From: CAVQZA01 sp963724805
GTDB taxonomy: Bacteria; Actinomycetota; Thermoleophilia; Gaiellales; Gaiellaceae
Length of the DNA: 64,000 nt
NCBI GenBank assembly: GCA_963724805.1
Contig: CAVRWA010000001.1
Span: 62,001-126,000 of the forward strand
Direction: 5' to 3'
Part shown: piece after piece, positions 34,860 through 43,127 of the stretch
How the letters are laid out: every line of letters starts with the position of its first letter
Numbering within the stretch: position 1 is the stretch's first letter
The notes under the pieces: model-generated
Databases searched by the model: none
What the model was told of the DNA's origin: nothing
Seen by the model: only the letters and a program-made list of their open reading frames with translations
Program-made: the position numbers and the translations under genes

Positions 34860-34977
34860 GGAGGCCTGGCACCGGGAGGGGTCCGTTCGGGACATCCAGT
34901 CTTTCCGGCGCTGCCCCGCGATCCCGCTCGGAGCCTCGCAACTCGTCTCCTCCGGACACGGCCGAGTGCCTGACCCC
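34860..34977. repeat. Intergenic element ending in a GTGCCTGACCCC terminus
   Basis: The 196-bp gap between purF and the VOC gene holds GTGCCTGACCCC at 34966-34977, related to the GGGGTC(A/T)GACCCC palindromes at 40486 and 40626, and a GGGGTCC at its left side near 34878. This looks like a degenerate member of the same dispersed palindromic (REP/MITE-like) family. Confidence 0.35.
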
Positions 34978-35012
34978 GGGACGCGTCCGGCGCGTACACT
35001 GCGCCCTCCGCG

Positions 35013-35624
35013 ATGCAGCTCTTCCACTACCACCTCGTCACCCGCAAGGCACGCGAAGTCGAGGCTCGCTACGTCGCGAAGCTCGGCTTCGAGCTGATCG
35101 CCAGACACGGCCGCGTCGGCGACGCGCCGGTCTCGTTCGAGCCCGGCGTCTCGTGGGAGGAGCTCGACGCACGGGGGTTCCGTCTCCGGCTCTCCGAGCT
35201 CCAGCGCGGCGCCGTCAACGTCGTCGTTCAGCCCGGCCAGTGGGTACTGCCGCGGGTCGACCATCTCGGGATCGCGCTCGACGAGGACGCCTTCGCAGAG
35301 ACGCTCGAGCGGGCCGCCGCGCGCGGCCTGCGTGTGCAGGAGCGCTCGGGCAGGCGCACGTTCGTCACGACCAGCGCCGGCTACCGGCTCGAGCTCCACC
35401 CGCCGCGTGACTGGATCGACGAGCTGCTCGAGCAGACCGAGGAGCTGCACCTCGCCGAGCTGCACCTGCTCGCCGACGACCCCGGGGCCAAGGCCAGAGC
35501 GCTTGCGAACCTGCTGGATCTCGACACGCGGCGGGACAGCGTCGAGATCGGCGAGACGGCCGTGCGCTTCCTACCGGGCGGCCCGGCCGGGCGCCCCGAG
35601 CTCCACGCGGAGCTCTTCCTGTAG
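35013..35624 (+). CDS. VOC-superfamily protein within the purine cluster
   Basis: A 203-residue protein with the paired beta-alpha-beta modules of VOC enzymes: LFHYHLVTRKAREVEARYVAKLGFEL opens the first (a His and the usual Leu-Gly-Phe turn), and RVDHLGIALDEDAFAETLERA opens the second (metal His), with GYRLELHPP giving the metal Glu. The last 60 residues are an extension (LHLAELHLLADDPGAKARALANLLDL) that resembles another half-module. It sits between purF and purM, 23 bp before purM. Function unknown; no evidence ties it to purine synthesis beyond position. Confidence 0.7.
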   Translation: MQLFHYHLVTRKAREVEARYVAKLGFELIARHGRVGDAPVSFEPGVSWEELDARGFRLRLSELQRGAVNVVVQPGQWVLPRVDHLGIALDEDAFAETLERAAARGLRVQERSGRRTFVTTSAGYRLELHPPRDWIDELLEQTEELHLAELHLLADDPGAKARALANLLDLDTRRDSVEIGETAVRFLPGGPAGRPELHAELFL

Positions 35625-35647
35625 CCCACCGGTTTACACTCGGTCGG

Positions 35648-36583
35648 GTGAGCACCTATGACTCCGCGGGAGTCTCGCTCGAGAAGGCCGTGGCCCTCGT
35701 CGACCGGCTTCGGGCGGCGGTCGAGTCGACACGCACGCCGGACACCGTCGGAGCGTTCGGCGGCTTCGCGGGCCTGTTCGCGCTCGACGAGAGGCGCCTG
35801 CTCGCCGCCTCGACCGACGGCGTCGGCTCGAAGCTCGTGCTCGCGCGCCGCGCCGGCAAGCTCCGCTGGACGGGCGCCGACCTCGCTGCGCACTGCATCA
35901 ACGACGTGCTCACGACCGGGGCCGAGCCGCTGTTCTTCCTCGACTACATGGCCGCGAACGCGGTCGAGCTCGACCAGCTCGCCGAGCTCGTCGAGGGGGC
36001 GGCGGAAGTCTGCCGCGCCGCCGGCTGCGCGCTGCTCGGCGGCGAGACTGCCGAGCTGCCCGGGATCTACCGCGAGGAGGAGCTCGACTTTGCCGGCACT
36101 TGCGTGGGGATCGTAGAGCGCGAGCGGCTGATCGACGGCTCTCGGTGCGAGGCGGGCGACGTCGTGCTCGGCCTCCCGTCGGCAGGCATCCATGCAAACG
36201 GCTTCACGCTCGTGCGCGCGCTTGTCGGCGACGGCCCCTTCGACGCCGACCTCCTCCTGCCGCCGACCCGCCTCTACCTCGACGAGGTGCGGGCGCTACG
36301 TGCTCGGGCCGATGTACGTGCGCTCGCCCACGTGACCGGCGGGGGGATCGCGGGGAATCTCGCCCGCGTCCTTCCCGAGGGCCTCGGCGCGCGGATCGAC
36401 CCGCACGCCTGGGAGCGCCCGCCCGTCTTCGACTGGCTCGTCGAGCAGGGAGTCGAGGAGGACGAGATGCTCCGCGTCTTCAACTGCGGGATCGGCTTCT
36501 GCGCGGTCGTCCCGCCGGCGGACGCAGGCAACGGGGTCGTGATCGGCGCCGTCGAGGAGGGCGAGGGGGTGCGCTTCGCATGA
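35648..36583 (+). CDS. purM: Phosphoribosylformylglycinamidine cyclo-ligase (AIR synthetase)
   Basis: A 311-residue ATP-dependent enzyme closing FGAM to AIR. Seen: STYDSAGVSLEKA at the N terminus, STDGVGSKLVLA near 55, INDVLTTGAEPLFFLDYMA near 84, LLGGETAELPGIY near 130, HVTGGGIAGNLARVLP near 228. The last 30 residues are shorter than in E. coli PurM (345 residues), but all substrate motifs are present. GTG 35648 is used because DSAGVS must follow closely. purN lies 51 bp downstream. Confidence 0.95.
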   Translation: MSTYDSAGVSLEKAVALVDRLRAAVESTRTPDTVGAFGGFAGLFALDERRLLAASTDGVGSKLVLARRAGKLRWTGADLAAHCINDVLTTGAEPLFFLDYMAANAVELDQLAELVEGAAEVCRAAGCALLGGETAELPGIYREEELDFAGTCVGIVERERLIDGSRCEAGDVVLGLPSAGIHANGFTLVRALVGDGPFDADLLLPPTRLYLDEVRALRARADVRALAHVTGGGIAGNLARVLPEGLGARIDPHAWERPPVFDWLVEQGVEEDEMLRVFNCGIGFCAVVPPADAGNGVVIGAVEEGEGVRFA

Positions 36584-36634
36584 GTTCGCACGTCTCGGGA
36601 GCGCCGCCGGCGGTGCTGGGCCGGAGGGCACAGT

Positions 36635-37276
36635 ATGAGTAATACGGGCCCGGAGAGCACGGTGCTGCCGGCGGCGTCAGGCGTCGGCGAAGCCGGGCTT
36701 CGCCCGGCGGGAGCCGACGCCGGCCCGGGACGCGCGATCGGCGTCCTGGTCTCCGGCGCGGGCACGAACCTGCAGGCGCTGCTCGACGCGGGCCTCCCGG
36801 TCGTCGCGGTCGCCTCGAACAAAGCGGGCGTACGGGCGCTCGCGCGGGCCGAGGCCGCGGGCGTCGAGACGGCCGTCTTCGAGCTCGAGGCCTACCCCGA
36901 CCGCGCTGCGCGAGACACGGCGATGGCGGACTGGCTCGAGGGCCGCGGCGTCCGCCTGGTCGTCTGCGCCGGCTACATGCAGTTGCTCACGCGGCCGTTC
37001 CTCGACCGCTTCGAGGGCCGCATCGTCAACACGCACTCCGCGAAGCTGCCCGACTTCCCGGGCAAGCACCCGATCGAGGACACGCTCGCCGCGGGAGTCC
37101 AGGAGACCGCGGCGACCGTCCACTACGTCGACGAGGGCGTCGACACGGGCCCGGTGATCGCGGCCGAGCCGGTGCCCGTCTATGCAGACGACACGGTCGA
37201 GACGCTGCGCGCCCGTGTGCAGGCGGTCGAGCACCGGCTGCTGCCGCGCGTCGTCGGAGGGCTGGTGGCCCCGTGA
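36635..37276 (+). CDS. purN: Phosphoribosylglycinamide formyltransferase
   Basis: A 213-residue enzyme that formylates GAR using 10-formyltetrahydrofolate. A Gly/Ala/Pro-rich N-terminal tail of about 33 residues precedes the normal start of the fold (IGVLVSGAGTNLQALLDAG). The catalytic trio is present: Asn and His in IVNTHSAKLPDFPGKHP and Asp in YVDEGVDTGPVI. The usual HPSLLP is HSAKLP here. ATG 36635 follows CGGAGGG. Its stop overlaps the purH start (GTGA). Confidence 0.92.
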   Translation: MSNTGPESTVLPAASGVGEAGLRPAGADAGPGRAIGVLVSGAGTNLQALLDAGLPVVAVASNKAGVRALARAEAAGVETAVFELEAYPDRAARDTAMADWLEGRGVRLVVCAGYMQLLTRPFLDRFEGRIVNTHSAKLPDFPGKHPIEDTLAAGVQETAATVHYVDEGVDTGPVIAAEPVPVYADDTVETLRARVQAVEHRLLPRVVGGLVAP

Positions 37277-38811
37277 TCCTGCGCGCGCTGATCTCCGTGT
37301 ACGACAAGACGGGGCTCGACCACTTCGCACTCGGCCTCGACGAGCTCGGCGTCGAGCTGGTCGCGAGCGGCGGCACGGCCGCCTTCCTCGAGGACCTGGG
37401 CCTGAAGGTGAGCCACGTCGAAGCGCTGACCGAGTCGCCCGAGATGCTCGGCGGACGGGTCAAGACGCTCCATCCCCGCATCCACGCGGGGATCCTGGCC
37501 CGGCGCGACAACGAGGAGGACCTGGCCACGCTCGTCGAGCACGGGATCGAGCCCTTCGACCTCGTCTGTGTCAACCTCTACCCGTTCACGGACGTGGCCG
37601 CGAGCTTCGGCACGACCGAGGAGGAGGCCGTCGAGATGATCGACGTCGGCGGGCCCTCGATGCTGCGCGGCGCAGCCAAGAACTTCGCCCATGTCGTGCC
37701 GGTGTCGCGCACGGACCAGTACGGCTTCGTGCTCGACGAGCTGAGGGTGAGCGGCGAGATCTCGGCCGACACCCGCCGCCAGCTCGCCGCCGAGGCGTTC
37801 GCGACGACCGCCGCGTACGAGGCGGCGATCGCCGGTTGGTTCAACGGCCGCGAGGGCTTCCCCGAGCTCCTCACGCTCTCGTTCGCGAAGATCGCCGACC
37901 TCGCTTACGGCGAGAACCCGCACCAGCAGGCGGCCTACTACGCCGAGTCGGGCGCGCGTCGCCATCTGCTCTCCAACATCACCCAGCTGCACGGGCGGCC
38001 GCTCTCGCTGATCAACACCTACGACCTCGACCGTGCGGAGCTGCTGCTGCGCGAGTTCGAGCTGCCCGCCTGCGTGATCGTCAAGCACGCGAACCCCTGC
38101 GGGGTCGCGGTCGCCGGAAGCGCGGAGGAGGCCTATCTGAAGGCGCTCGCGTCCGACCCGGTGTCGGCGTTCGGGATGGTCTGCGCCTTCAACCGGCCGG
38201 TCGGTGCCGCGCTCGGCCAGGCGCTCTCGGAGCGGTTCATCGACGTCCTCTACGCGCCGGGCTACGACGACGACGCGCTCGAAGTGCTGAAGACGAAGCC
38301 CGACACCCGCATCCTCATCGACCACGAGCGCCGCCGCTACGACCCGGGCGAGAAGGACTACAAGCGCGTCGTCGGCGGCCTGCTCGTCCAGGACCGCGAC
38401 TGGGACCTCGAGGACCGGGAGCTGATGGAGGTCGCCTGCGGCACCGTCGAGGAGCAGGCCTGGGGTGACCTCCTGTTCGCGTGGCGGGTCTGCAAGCACG
38501 TGACCTCGAACTCGATCGTGATCGCCAAGGACCTCGCCACGATCGGGATCGGCGCCGGCCAGATGAGCCGGGTCGACGCGGTGCGGATCGCGCTCGAAAA
38601 GGCGACCGAGCTCGGCCACGACCTGCGCGGCGCTGTGCTCGCCTCCGACGCCTTCTTCCCGTTCCCCGACGGCCCCCAACTGGCGCTCGACGCGGGTGTG
38701 GCGGCGATCATCCAGCCGGGCGGCTCGAAGCGAGACGGCGAGGTGTCGGCGGCCGTAGAAGCGGCCGGTGGCGCGATGGTCGTCACCGGCAGGCGCCACT
38801 TCCGACACTGA
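37273..38811 (+). CDS. purH: Bifunctional AICAR transformylase / IMP cyclohydrolase
   Basis: A 512-residue enzyme doing the last two steps to IMP. The N-terminal MGS-like cyclohydrolase domain (about 1-190) has ALISVYDKTGLDHFA, VASGGTAAFL and GGRVKTLHPRIHAGIL. The C-terminal transformylase has LAYGENPHQQAAYY near 210 and VIVKHANPCGVAVAG near 270 with the catalytic Lys-His. It ends at TGRRHFRH, typical for PurH. GTG 37273 overlaps purN by 4 bp. With purM and purN it forms a tight operon. Confidence 0.96.
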   Translation: MILRALISVYDKTGLDHFALGLDELGVELVASGGTAAFLEDLGLKVSHVEALTESPEMLGGRVKTLHPRIHAGILARRDNEEDLATLVEHGIEPFDLVCVNLYPFTDVAASFGTTEEEAVEMIDVGGPSMLRGAAKNFAHVVPVSRTDQYGFVLDELRVSGEISADTRRQLAAEAFATTAAYEAAIAGWFNGREGFPELLTLSFAKIADLAYGENPHQQAAYYAESGARRHLLSNITQLHGRPLSLINTYDLDRAELLLREFELPACVIVKHANPCGVAVAGSAEEAYLKALASDPVSAFGMVCAFNRPVGAALGQALSERFIDVLYAPGYDDDALEVLKTKPDTRILIDHERRRYDPGEKDYKRVVGGLLVQDRDWDLEDRELMEVACGTVEEQAWGDLLFAWRVCKHVTSNSIVIAKDLATIGIGAGQMSRVDAVRIALEKATELGHDLRGAVLASDAFFPFPDGPQLALDAGVAAIIQPGGSKRDGEVSAAVEAAGGAMVVTGRRHFRH

Positions 38812-38881
38812 TCCGGACAAATCCACGATGCGGGCGACGCCGGGCCGTGCGACGATGCCCTCAGCACGAAAGGAGGTCGTG

Positions 38882-39076
38882 ATGAAGACGCAGATGGTCG
38901 GCAAGGTCGGCGACGAGATCGTGATCGCCGGGCACTCTGTCGGCGAGCACGCCAGCACCGGCGTGATCGAAGAGGTGCTGGGCGAACCGGAGCACCCGCA
39001 CTATCGCGTCCGGTGGGAGGACGGGCACGAGTCGGTCTACTACCCCTCCAGCGACGCGACCATCAGAGCCAAGTAG
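38882..39076 (+). CDS. DUF1918 small protein
   Basis: A 64-residue protein of the DUF1918 family: GDEIVIAGHSVGEHASTGVIEEV at the start and HYRVRWEDGHESVYYPSSDA at the end, an SH3-like small beta fold in pattern. Its function is unknown; relatives are common in actinobacteria. ATG 38882 has a strong AAAGGAGG site. It stands 70 bp after purH, and ATCCGGAC upstream (near 38813) partly echoes the motif at 5478. Confidence 0.82.
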   Translation: MKTQMVGKVGDEIVIAGHSVGEHASTGVIEEVLGEPEHPHYRVRWEDGHESVYYPSSDATIRAK

Positions 39077-39094
39077 ACAGTAGGCTTCGCGCCG

Positions 39095-40486
39095 ATGCCG
39101 CGCGAGTACCCGACCGTCCTCGACCTCGTCGGCGACACGCCGATCGTGCGCCTGCAGAAGCTCGGGCCCCCCGGCGGCCCGGAGCTGCTCGCCAAGCTCG
39201 AGTACCTGAACCCCGGCGGCTCGGTGAAGGACCGGATCGGCCTCGCGCTGATCGAGGCGGCAGAGCACGACGGGAAGCTGAAGCCCGGCGGCACGATCGT
39301 CGAGCCCACCTCCGGCAACACGGGCGTCGGCCTTGCGATCGCCGCGGCGATCAAGGGCTACCGCTGCATCTTCGTGATGCCGGACAAGATGAGCCAGGAG
39401 AAGATCTCGATGCTCCGGGCCTACGGCGCCGAGGTCGTGATCACGCCGACGGCGGTCGACCACGACTCGCCCGAGAGCTACTACTCCGTCTCTGACCGCC
39501 TCGCCGAGGAGATCCCCGGCGGCTTCAAGCCCGACCAGTACTCGAACCTCGCCAACCCGACCGCGCACTACGAGCAGACCGGGCCCGAGCTCTGGGAGCA
39601 GACCGACGACGGCGAGCTCGACGCGGTCGTGATCTCCGTCGGCACCGGCGGCACGATCACCGGCGTCGGCCGCTACTTCAAGGAGCGCCGGCCGGAGGTG
39701 CTGATCGTCGGCGCCGACCCGGAGGGCTCGGTCTTCACGGCGGACGACGACCACCCGGAGCATCCGTACCTCGTCGAGGGAATCGGCAAGGACACCTGGC
39801 CCGCGACGCTCGACCCGTCCGTCGTGGACGAGTGGATCCGGGTCTCCGACCGCGACTCGTTCCTCACCGCACGGCGGCTCGCGCGGGAAGAGGGGATTCT
39901 CTCGGGCGGCTCGGGAGGGACGACGGTGTGGGCGGCACTCCAGGTCGCCAAGCGCTTCGGCCCGGAAGCCCGGATCCTCTCGATGATCCCCGACTCCGGC
40001 CGCTCCTACCTCTCGAAGTTCTACGACGACAACTGGATGCTCGAGTACGGCTTCCTCGAGCGGCGGGCTCCCGTGCCCCCGGTCGAGGACGTCCTGCGCG
40101 AGGCGAAGGAGGACGGCGTGCCCGGCCTCGTCGCGGTCGGCTCGCACCACAAGGTGAGCCACGCGATCGAGGTGATGCAGCGCTACGGGATCTCACAACT
40201 CGTGGTCGCCCGCAACGACCCGCCCGAGGTGCTGTCCGACATCGTCGGCTCGCTCAACGAGCGCGGCCTGCTCGAGCGGGTGTTCACGAACGGGGACGCG
40301 CTCAACGAGGACGTCGCCACCGCGATGCAGCCGCCGCTCGCGGCTGTCGAGGCGTCCGAGTCGATCGACCGGGTCTTCGCGGAGCTGACGGGCGGGGCGC
40401 CCGCGGTCGTCGTCGCCCGCGACGGCAAGCCGGTCGGCGTCGTGACGCGCTCCGACCTGCTCGAGTTCGTCGCCCGGCAGCGATAG
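39095..40486 (+). CDS. Cystathionine beta-synthase with CBS domains
   Basis: A 463-residue PLP enzyme that condenses serine (or O-acetylserine) with homocysteine. The PLP domain (about 1-320) has the Lys motif LNPGGSVKDRIGLALI near 44, the substrate loop EPTSGNTGVGLAIAAAIKG near 70, and the glycine-rich phosphate loop GTGGTITG near 190. The last 120 residues form a CBS pair (GISQLVVARND and VVTRSDLLEFVARQR are typical ends), a regulatory module. The CBS pair and the nearby gamma-family enzyme at 41994 favour cystathionine beta-synthase over cysteine synthase. 18 bp after the DUF1918 gene. Confidence 0.9.
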   Translation: MPREYPTVLDLVGDTPIVRLQKLGPPGGPELLAKLEYLNPGGSVKDRIGLALIEAAEHDGKLKPGGTIVEPTSGNTGVGLAIAAAIKGYRCIFVMPDKMSQEKISMLRAYGAEVVITPTAVDHDSPESYYSVSDRLAEEIPGGFKPDQYSNLANPTAHYEQTGPELWEQTDDGELDAVVISVGTGGTITGVGRYFKERRPEVLIVGADPEGSVFTADDDHPEHPYLVEGIGKDTWPATLDPSVVDEWIRVSDRDSFLTARRLAREEGILSGGSGGTTVWAALQVAKRFGPEARILSMIPDSGRSYLSKFYDDNWMLEYGFLERRAPVPPVEDVLREAKEDGVPGLVAVGSHHKVSHAIEVMQRYGISQLVVARNDPPEVLSDIVGSLNERGLLERVFTNGDALNEDVATAMQPPLAAVEASESIDRVFAELTGGAPAVVVARDGKPVGVVTRSDLLEFVARQR

Positions 40487-40638
40487 GGGTCAGACCCCGC
40501 ACCGAAGGTGGAACACTTTCTCCCCAGACGCTCCGTTGCGGCCGGGGCCACTGCGGTCAATCTGGCTCCAGGAGCGCCGCAGCCGTGCGCGCGTCCGAGT
40601 TGCCTTGCCCCCGTGAGCCATGTCCGGGGTCTGACCCC
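40486..40638. repeat. Palindromic-repeat element, GGGGTC-WGA-CCCC ends
   Basis: GGGGTCAGACCCC (40486-40498, starting on the last base of the cystathionine beta-synthase stop) and GGGGTCTGACCCC (40626-40638) bracket about 127 bp of non-coding DNA before the YcaQ-like gene. Each 13-mer is itself a near-perfect palindrome, and together they are inverted. Such ends are typical of REP-like elements. No ORF of note lies between. Confidence 0.5.
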
Positions 40639-40695
40639 GGCCGAGGCAATCTGTCCACGCGGAAGCCCCGGTCTCCGAGGCGCGTTCTAGTCGGC

Positions 40696-41829
40696 GTGGA
40701 CCGGATCGGACTCGACCAGCTGCGCCGCCACGTCGTCGCGCACCAGGGCTACGCGACGCGGCGCCGGAAAGGCACCGCGCGCGAGGTGCTCGAGACCGTC
40801 CGCCGCCTCTCGTGCGTCCAGCTCGACTCGATCTCGACCGTCGAGCGCAGTCACCGCATCGTGCTCAGCTCGCGGGTCGGGAACTATCCGCGCGCGACGG
40901 TGTCGCGCCTGCTCCGCGAGGGGAAGATCTTCGAGTACTGGGCCCACGAGGCCTGCCTCCTCCCCGTCGAGGACTGGCCGCTGTTCCGCCACCGCATGCT
41001 GGAGCGGCACGTCCACCACTGGTACGGGCCCGTGATCGAGGGCGACCCCGAGCTCTGCGAGCACGTGCTCGGCGAGATCCGCGAGCGCGGCGCGCTGGCC
41101 TCACGCCACTTCGAGGGCAAGGGCGGCGGCGGAATGTGGAACTGGAAGCCGGCCAAGCGGATGCTCGAGGCGCTCTGGACCGCAGGCAGGCTCGTGATCG
41201 CCGGCCGCGAGGGGTTCCAGCGCCTGTACGAGCTGCCCGAGCGGGTGATCCCGCAGGAGCTGCTCGACCAGCCGGCGCCGGACGAGGCCGAGTGGCTGCG
41301 CGGGCTGACGCTGCGCGCCGTCCGCGCCCGCGGCGCGCTCACCGAGTTCGGCGTGAAGGAGCACTACCGTCTCCGGGGCGGCGCCGCGCGGCTGCGGCCG
41401 CATGTCGACGCGCTGATCGCGGAGGGGCAGCTGCGGCGGCTCGAGGTCGACGACGGCGGGGCGCCGGTGCTCGTTCCTGCGGACGCCTCACTCGAGGTCG
41501 AGCCGAGCGGCGCTGTCCTGCTCTCGCCGTTCGACAACCTGCTCTGGGACCGCGACTTCGCGCGGCGCGTGCTCGGCTTCGACCACCTGATCGAGGTCTA
41601 CAAGCCGCAGCCCGAGCGCGTGTACGGCTACTACGTGCTGCCGCTGCTGCGTGGCGACCGGATCGTCGGGCGCGCCGACCTCAAGTCCGACCGCAAGGCC
41701 GGGACGCTGCGGGTACTAGCGTTTCACCGCGAGACGGGCGTGCGCCGCTCCGGCGCGCTCGACGAAGCGCTCGACAAGGCCCTTGCGCGCCTCGCCTTGC
41801 CGCTCGGACTCGATACCATCGCCCGATAG
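40696..41829 (+). CDS. AlkZ/YcaQ-like winged-helix DNA glycosylase family protein
   Basis: A 377-residue protein of the HTH_42 (DUF1006) family, whose members AlkZ and YcaQ unhook interstrand crosslinks and bulky N7-alkylpurines from DNA. The catalytic QxD-type motif is seen as CVQLDSISTVERSHRIVLSSR near residue 40, followed by WAHEACLLP near 80. Later signatures are FEGKGGGGMWNWKPAKRMLEALW and SPFDNLLWDRDFARRVLGFDH. GTG 40696 is the first start after the repeat element. Repair activity is family knowledge; specificity cannot be judged. Confidence 0.85.
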   Translation: MDRIGLDQLRRHVVAHQGYATRRRKGTAREVLETVRRLSCVQLDSISTVERSHRIVLSSRVGNYPRATVSRLLREGKIFEYWAHEACLLPVEDWPLFRHRMLERHVHHWYGPVIEGDPELCEHVLGEIRERGALASRHFEGKGGGGMWNWKPAKRMLEALWTAGRLVIAGREGFQRLYELPERVIPQELLDQPAPDEAEWLRGLTLRAVRARGALTEFGVKEHYRLRGGAARLRPHVDALIAEGQLRRLEVDDGGAPVLVPADASLEVEPSGAVLLSPFDNLLWDRDFARRVLGFDHLIEVYKPQPERVYGYYVLPLLRGDRIVGRADLKSDRKAGTLRVLAFHRETGVRRSGALDEALDKALARLALPLGLDTIAR

Positions 41830-41843
41830 TGCCCCGACCAGCA

Positions 41844-41975
41844 ATGTCCTCCGGCTTCCGAAACGCGATCACACGGCGCGATGCCGCGTCCTCAGTCGCG
41901 CCCATAGGTTCACCTATGGGCGCTCCCTGCGTCCTTGCCTCGCTTGGTGCTCGCGACCCGGAAGCTCGCCAACAT
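41844..41975. repeat. MITE-like imperfect inverted repeat
   Basis: A 132-bp intergenic element between the YcaQ-like gene and the gamma-synthase gene. The centre is a perfect 11-bp stem GCGCCCATAGG (41898-41908) / CCTATGGGCGC (41913-41923) with loop TTCA. The outer arms also pair imperfectly: GCTTCCG near the left end matches CGGAAGC near 41960-41966, and CGCGA, CAC and GCG blocks align between. Both ends begin ATGT when read inward. No ORF inside. Confidence 0.6.
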
Positions 41976-41993
41976 CACTGGACGGAGCACTAG

Positions 41994-43127
41994 ATGGACT
42001 TCGAGACGCGCGCCATCCACGCAGGCCAGGAGCCCGATCCGGCCACCGGCGCGATCATCACGCCGATCTACCAGACCTCCACCTACGTGCAGGAGGCGGT
42101 CGGCGAGCACAAGGGCTACGACTACTCGCGCGTTGCGAACCCGACGCGCACGGCGCTCGAGACGTGCCTCGCCTCCCTGGAGGGCGCCGAGCACGGCCTC
42201 GCCTACTCCTCCGGGATCGGGGCGACCACCACGATCATGCACCTCGTCGACCCGGGCCAGCGGATCCTCACGGTCAACGACGTCTACGGCGGCGTCTACC
42301 GGATGCTCACGCAGGTGTACGAGCCGAAGGGCTACGTCGCCGACTGGGCGCCGGCGGAGTCGATCGCCGAGGCGATCGACGAGCGGACGAGCCTCGTCTG
42401 GATCGAGAGCCCGACCAACCCGCTCCTCAACATCGTCGATATCCGCGCGGTCGCGGAGGCCGCCCACCGCGTCGGCGCGATCGTCGCGGTCGACAACACC
42501 TTCGCGACCCCGTACCTGCAGCGGCCGCTCGAGCTCGGCGCCGACCTCGTCGTCCACTCGACGACGAAGTACCTCGGTGGCCACTCCGACGTCGTCGGCG
42601 GGTTCGTCGCGACGAACGACCAGGCGCTCGGCGAGCGCCTCCGGTTCCTGCAGAAGTCCCTCGGCGCGGTGCCCGGCCCGTTCGACTGCTGGCTCGTGCT
42701 GCGCGGGATCAAGACGCTCGCGCTGCGGATGGAGCGCCACTGCCACAACGCGCGCGCGGTCGCCGAGTTCCTCGACGGGCACCCATCGGTCGAGCGCGTG
42801 CTCTACCCCGGCCTCGCCTCGCATCCGGGCCACGAGCTCGCCGCCAGGCAGATGCGCGACTTCGGCGGGATGGTCTCCTTCCTCGCCGGGTCGGAGGAGG
42901 AAGCCGTGGCGCTCGTCGCCCGCACGAAGATCTTCCAGCTCGCAGAGTCGCTCGGCGGCGTCGAGAGCCTGATCGAGCACCCCTACCGGATGACGCACGG
43001 CTCCACCGTCGAGGGCCCGACCGCACCGCCGCGCGAGCTCGTCCGCCTGTCCGTAGGGATCGAGTCGGCCGACGACCTGATCGCCGACCTCGAGACCGCT
43101 CTCGTCCGCTCGGCCGCGCGCGCTTGA
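41994..43127 (+). CDS. Cystathionine gamma-synthase/lyase family PLP enzyme
   Basis: A 377-residue trans-sulfuration enzyme. N-terminal FETRAIHAGQEPDPATGAI and TPIYQTSTYVQ are hallmarks. YDYSRVANPTRTALE binds phosphate, and the PLP lysine is in VHSTTKYLGGHSDVVGG near 195. The C-terminal ESLIEHPYRMTHGS and LVRLSVGIESADDLIADL are typical. With the cystathionine beta-synthase upstream a gamma-lyase role (reverse trans-sulfuration) is likely, but gamma-synthase cannot be excluded by eye. Its stop overlaps the start of the MBL gene. Confidence 0.9.
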   Translation: MDFETRAIHAGQEPDPATGAIITPIYQTSTYVQEAVGEHKGYDYSRVANPTRTALETCLASLEGAEHGLAYSSGIGATTTIMHLVDPGQRILTVNDVYGGVYRMLTQVYEPKGYVADWAPAESIAEAIDERTSLVWIESPTNPLLNIVDIRAVAEAAHRVGAIVAVDNTFATPYLQRPLELGADLVVHSTTKYLGGHSDVVGGFVATNDQALGERLRFLQKSLGAVPGPFDCWLVLRGIKTLALRMERHCHNARAVAEFLDGHPSVERVLYPGLASHPGHELAARQMRDFGGMVSFLAGSEEEAVALVARTKIFQLAESLGGVESLIEHPYRMTHGSTVEGPTAPPRELVRLSVGIESADDLIADLETALVRSAARA

